DNA of 7,929 nt from Gammaproteobacteria bacterium. Its GTDB lineage: Bacteria > Pseudomonadota > Gammaproteobacteria > DSM-16500. Each line of letters opens with the position of its first letter. The stretch's first letter is position 1. A program made the translations under genes and the position numbers. The notes beneath the pieces are model-generated. The model was given only the letters and a program-made list of their open reading frames with translations. It searched no databases and had not been told where the DNA came from. Location: NCBI GenBank assembly GCA_013287025.1, contig JABDEN010000050.1, forward strand, positions 4,579 to 12,507. The letters are read 5' to 3'. Of the stretch, positions 6,113-7,929 are shown piece after piece.

Positions 6113-7408
6113 ATGAAAAGAGATATTATTCAAGAGCTTAATGTATGGCGAAACCACTCTTATCGAAAACCTCTGATTCTTCGCGGTGCTCGTCAGGTGG
6201 GAAAGTCTTGGGTCGTCAATGAATTTGGAAAATCCTATAAACATTTCGTAACCATTAATTTTGAGAAAGCGAAAAATGCCCAGGAGATTTTTGCGGGTGA
6301 TTTAAATATTGATACATTATTAATAAATCTTGCTTTATATACGCATCAAAAAATAATTCCGGGAGAAACACTTTTATTTCTTGATGAAATTCAAGTTTGC
6401 CCGGCTGCACTACAAGCTCTACGATACTTTAAAGAAGAATGTCCAGAATTACATGTTATTGCAGCAGGATCCTTAATTGATTTTATCTTAGATGATATTG
6501 GCATACCGGTTGGGCGGGTACAATTTCTTTATCTATATCCTTTATCCTTCGCAGAATTTTTGACGGTCAATCAGCGCGATGATTTGCGTCAAACAATTTT
6601 GAGTAAAGATATTAATCCGGTTATTCATAAAGAGATAATTGAATATCTCAAAACATATTTTTGGTTGGGAGGAATGCCTGCAGTCGTCAGTGCTTGGTTA
6701 GAAAATAAAGATCCAAATTTATGTCAAGAAATTCAAGATGAAATTATTGATGCATACGTCCAAGATTTTCATAAATATGCGAGTGATAAACAAATTCCTT
6801 ATGTGAGTAAAGTATTTAATTCAATTCCCAAGCAATTAGGTAATAAATTTAAGTATGTTCATATTGATGCTGATATGCATAGTTTACCCTTAAAAAATGC
6901 ATTAAATTTATTAATAAAAGCAGGTGTTGCCCTTCCTTGCTATCATACCTCATCGGAAGTCCAACTTTTGGGAGCGGAAGTCAATGAAAAAAAATGTAAA
7001 GTATTTTTCTTTGATACTGGTTTAGCGCAAAGAATACTGGGGCTTAATATAAATAAATGGTTTTTAACGCGCCTGACAGTTGCAAATATCGGACCTATTA
7101 CGGAACAATTTGTCGCGCAAGAATTAACTGCCTACACTATTTCACGAAAGAAAGCGGAGCTTTTTTACTGGCATCGTGAAGCGCGTAGTAGCAATGCAGA
7201 GGTGGATTTTGTTGTGCTAAAAGATGGATTGATTATTCCGGTTGAAGTGAAATCTGGTAAAAATGGCCGTTTGCGTAGTTTATTTCTTTATCTTGATTCA
7301 CATCCTCATTCGCCTTATGGATTAAAAATTGCTGAGCATTTATTTGCAGAGCATGATCGAATTAAAGAGATTCCTTTGTATGGAATTGAAGCGTGGGTTT
7401 CTAAATAA
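6113..7408 (+). CDS. AAA_14 / DUF4143 family ATPase
   Basis: This 431-residue protein has the full architecture of the AAA_14 plus DUF4143 ATPases. The Walker A motif is GARQVGKS (25-32), Walker B is LLFLDEIQ (87-94, with D91 and E92), and a sensor-like VIAAGSLI follows at 115-122, then YPLSFAEFL (142-150). The C-terminal half ends in a PD-(D/E)XK nuclease-like fold, with E331, D365 in NAEVDFVV and E378-V-K380 in IPVEVKSG, all intact. Members are widespread, often gained by transfer, and their biological role is poorly known; DNA-related or defence-related jobs have been guessed from the nuclease-like domain. The start at ATG 6113 is forced, because an in-frame TAA directly precedes it; no good ribosome-binding site is visible. 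Two direct repeats and a Fur box precede the gene. It converges on the small minus-strand gene after 14 bp and no terminator hairpin is seen. Length is typical for the family and I see no frameshift. Confidence 0.9.
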   Translation: MKRDIIQELNVWRNHSYRKPLILRGARQVGKSWVVNEFGKSYKHFVTINFEKAKNAQEIFAGDLNIDTLLINLALYTHQKIIPGETLLFLDEIQVCPAALQALRYFKEECPELHVIAAGSLIDFILDDIGIPVGRVQFLYLYPLSFAEFLTVNQRDDLRQTILSKDINPVIHKEIIEYLKTYFWLGGMPAVVSAWLENKDPNLCQEIQDEIIDAYVQDFHKYASDKQIPYVSKVFNSIPKQLGNKFKYVHIDADMHSLPLKNALNLLIKAGVALPCYHTSSEVQLLGAEVNEKKCKVFFFDTGLAQRILGLNINKWFLTRLTVANIGPITEQFVAQELTAYTISRKKAELFYWHREARSSNAEVDFVVLKDGLIIPVEVKSGKNGRLRSLFLYLDSHPHSPYGLKIAEHLFAEHDRIKEIPLYGIEAWVSK

Positions 7409-7422
7409 TTTATCTGAGAAAT

Positions 7423-7746
7423 CTAATCTGGCGGAGAGGATGGCCTACGATTATCAAAGGTGGCGAAAGTATGAGTGTAATATGCAATTCCTTCGAAGTT
7501 ATATTCGCCAGTCAATAGTATATCTTGTATGATTAAACGTGCTAGATTTGCTTCAAGCATGATGTTTTCCTTTTCAATAGTAAATTTCATCAAATGAAAA
7601 TATTTCTTGTGATGTATCCTAAATACTTCCTTCAGTTCCTCGAAGATGTTTAAAAAAATTTCTGACTCCAATAAAATTTTCTCTTGGGGGGTTAACTTGT
7701 TAGGTTGAATCCCGATTAAAACGCATAAAGGCTCCATTGCAGGCAT
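7423..7746 (-). CDS. Small conserved-looking hypothetical protein, possibly 3'-truncated
   Basis: The product has 107 residues. The start at ATG 7746 is well supported: GGAG stands six bases upstream. The sequence is mostly helical: LTPQEKILLESEIFLNIFEE, then a segment around HLMKFTIEKENIMLEAN, then IIQDILLTGEYNFEGIAYYT. The last part resembles, from memory only, short proteins of Legionella-type bacteria in which a similar GEYxLEGIAxYT segment is followed by a Thr-Pro-Glu-Asp turn and a further helix. Here the sequence after YYTHT changes to a Pro- and Arg-rich tail (residues 93-107) and stops 14 bp from the convergent ATPase gene, so the original C-terminus may have been lost by frameshift or replacement. 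No signal peptide or membrane segment is present. Function is unknown; a small regulatory or DNA-binding role would be a guess. Confidence 0.65.
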   Translation of the reverse strand: MPAMEPLCVLIGIQPNKLTPQEKILLESEIFLNIFEELKEVFRIHHKKYFHLMKFTIEKENIMLEANLARLIIQDILLTGEYNFEGIAYYTHTFATFDNRRPSSPPD

Positions 7747-7793
7747 TTTTTACTCCATAAATAAGAAATTTTTGCTGAGAATTTTTTTTATTT

Positions 7794-7801
7794 ATTTTAT
7801 A
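7794..7801 (-). promoter_or_regulatory. Possible -10 element of the 7423-7746 gene
   Basis: TATAAAAT on the minus strand lies about 48 bases upstream of the gene start. No -35 hexamer of any quality stands at 16-18 bp; that position is instead filled by the inverted repeats at 7806-7839. This arrangement would suit a promoter controlled by a regulator binding the repeats. The very AT-rich context makes the call weak. Confidence 0.3.
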
Positions 7802-7805
7802 ATTG

Positions 7806-7839
7806 CGTTTCGCATAAGAAACGTTTCTTTAGGGAAACG
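7806..7839. promoter_or_regulatory. Two interlocked inverted repeats, compound operator candidate
   Basis: CGTTTC-N6-GAAACG occurs at 7806-7823 and again at 7822-7839, the two copies sharing the central CG. The junction is itself a 14-bp perfect palindrome, AAGAAACGTTTCTT (7816-7829). Four half-sites therefore alternate in orientation with a 16-bp spacing between the two units. The element sits in the 138-bp space between the minus-strand gene starting at 7746 and the probable plus-strand gene starting at 7885, where a repressor dimer or tetramer could control both. No T-tract follows closely, which argues against a terminator. Confidence 0.6.
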
Positions 7840-7884
7840 TGTTGAGAATACCTTTGATTAAAGTTGAATGCAAGAGGAATACTT

Positions 7885-7929
7885 GTGAAGGATATAAATA
7901 ATTTTTCGACCTCGATTCATTCTGTATTG
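7885..7929 (+). CDS. Probable start of a gene cut by the right edge
   Basis: GTG at 7885 follows a clear ribosome-binding site, AGAGGA at 7873-7878, with a 6-base spacer. The frame stays open for the 15 codons left in the window and would read (M)KDINNFSTSIHSVL. Nothing can be said of the function from so few residues. It would be divergent from the 7423-7746 gene and downstream of the double inverted repeat. No convincing promoter was found; TTGAGA at 7842-7847 has only a poor -10 partner. Confidence 0.4.
   Translation, partial: MKDINNFSTSIHSVL

Noticed and set aside
6011..6244. 77-codon minus-strand frame containing two LLTKNQGY repeats
   Set aside because: It starts inside the antisense of the ATPase Walker A region, and its repeated peptide simply reflects the 33-bp DNA repeat; no start signal supports it.
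7329..7532. 67-codon plus-strand frame across the ATPase end
   Set aside because: It overlaps the ATPase 3' end in another frame and runs antisense to the better-supported small gene; it has no start signal.

Overview
This AT-rich window looks like chromosomal DNA of a gammaproteobacterium living with or inside eukaryotic cells. My best guess is the Legionella/Coxiella/Berkiella/Diplorickettsia side of Legionellales. The guess rests on an 807-residue protein with nine ankyrin repeats and a possible N-terminal cysteine-protease-like region, an MdfA-type drug transporter, an MTA/SAH-deaminase-like amidohydrolase, and sigma70 promoters close to consensus. It is inference: there is no rRNA or other marker gene.

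Layout from left to right. (1) Bases 1-561, minus strand: a 187-codon unrecognised ORF cut by the left edge, with a Shine-Dalgarno sequence and a perfect-consensus TTGACA/TATAAT promoter at 599-626. (2) A 10-bp perfect hairpin at 736-762, then the MTA/SAH deaminase-like gene (775-2094, minus). It is preceded by a 30-codon small ORF (2107-2199, minus) that has its own ribosome-binding site and promoter. (3) Divergently, an MdfA-family 12-TM exporter (2252-3463, plus). Its 3' end overlaps by 30 bp the 3' end of (4) the ankyrin protein gene (3434-5857, minus). (5) A 255-bp regulatory interval (5858-6112) with a 12-bp palindrome, a strong Fur-box match and a 33-bp-period tandem repeat. (6) An intact AAA_14/DUF4143 ATPase (6113-7408, plus). 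(7) Convergent with it after 14 bp, a small conserved-looking protein gene (7423-7746, minus). (8) A 138-bp interval with two interlocked CGTTTC-N6-GAAACG inverted repeats. (9) The likely first 15 codons of a plus-strand gene starting at GTG 7885 and cut by the right edge.

The genes do not form one pathway. The deaminase would work in methylthioadenosine/S-adenosylhomocysteine salvage, the transporter in proton-driven efflux, and the ankyrin protein probably acts on a host target. The function of the DUF4143 ATPase family is not well settled. The points most worth following are the Cys-His-Asp arrangement ahead of the ankyrin repeats, the Fur box upstream of that gene, the repeats in front of the ATPase, and the compound operator-like palindromes near the right edge. 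No RNA genes, CRISPR arrays, transposases or insertion-sequence ends were seen.
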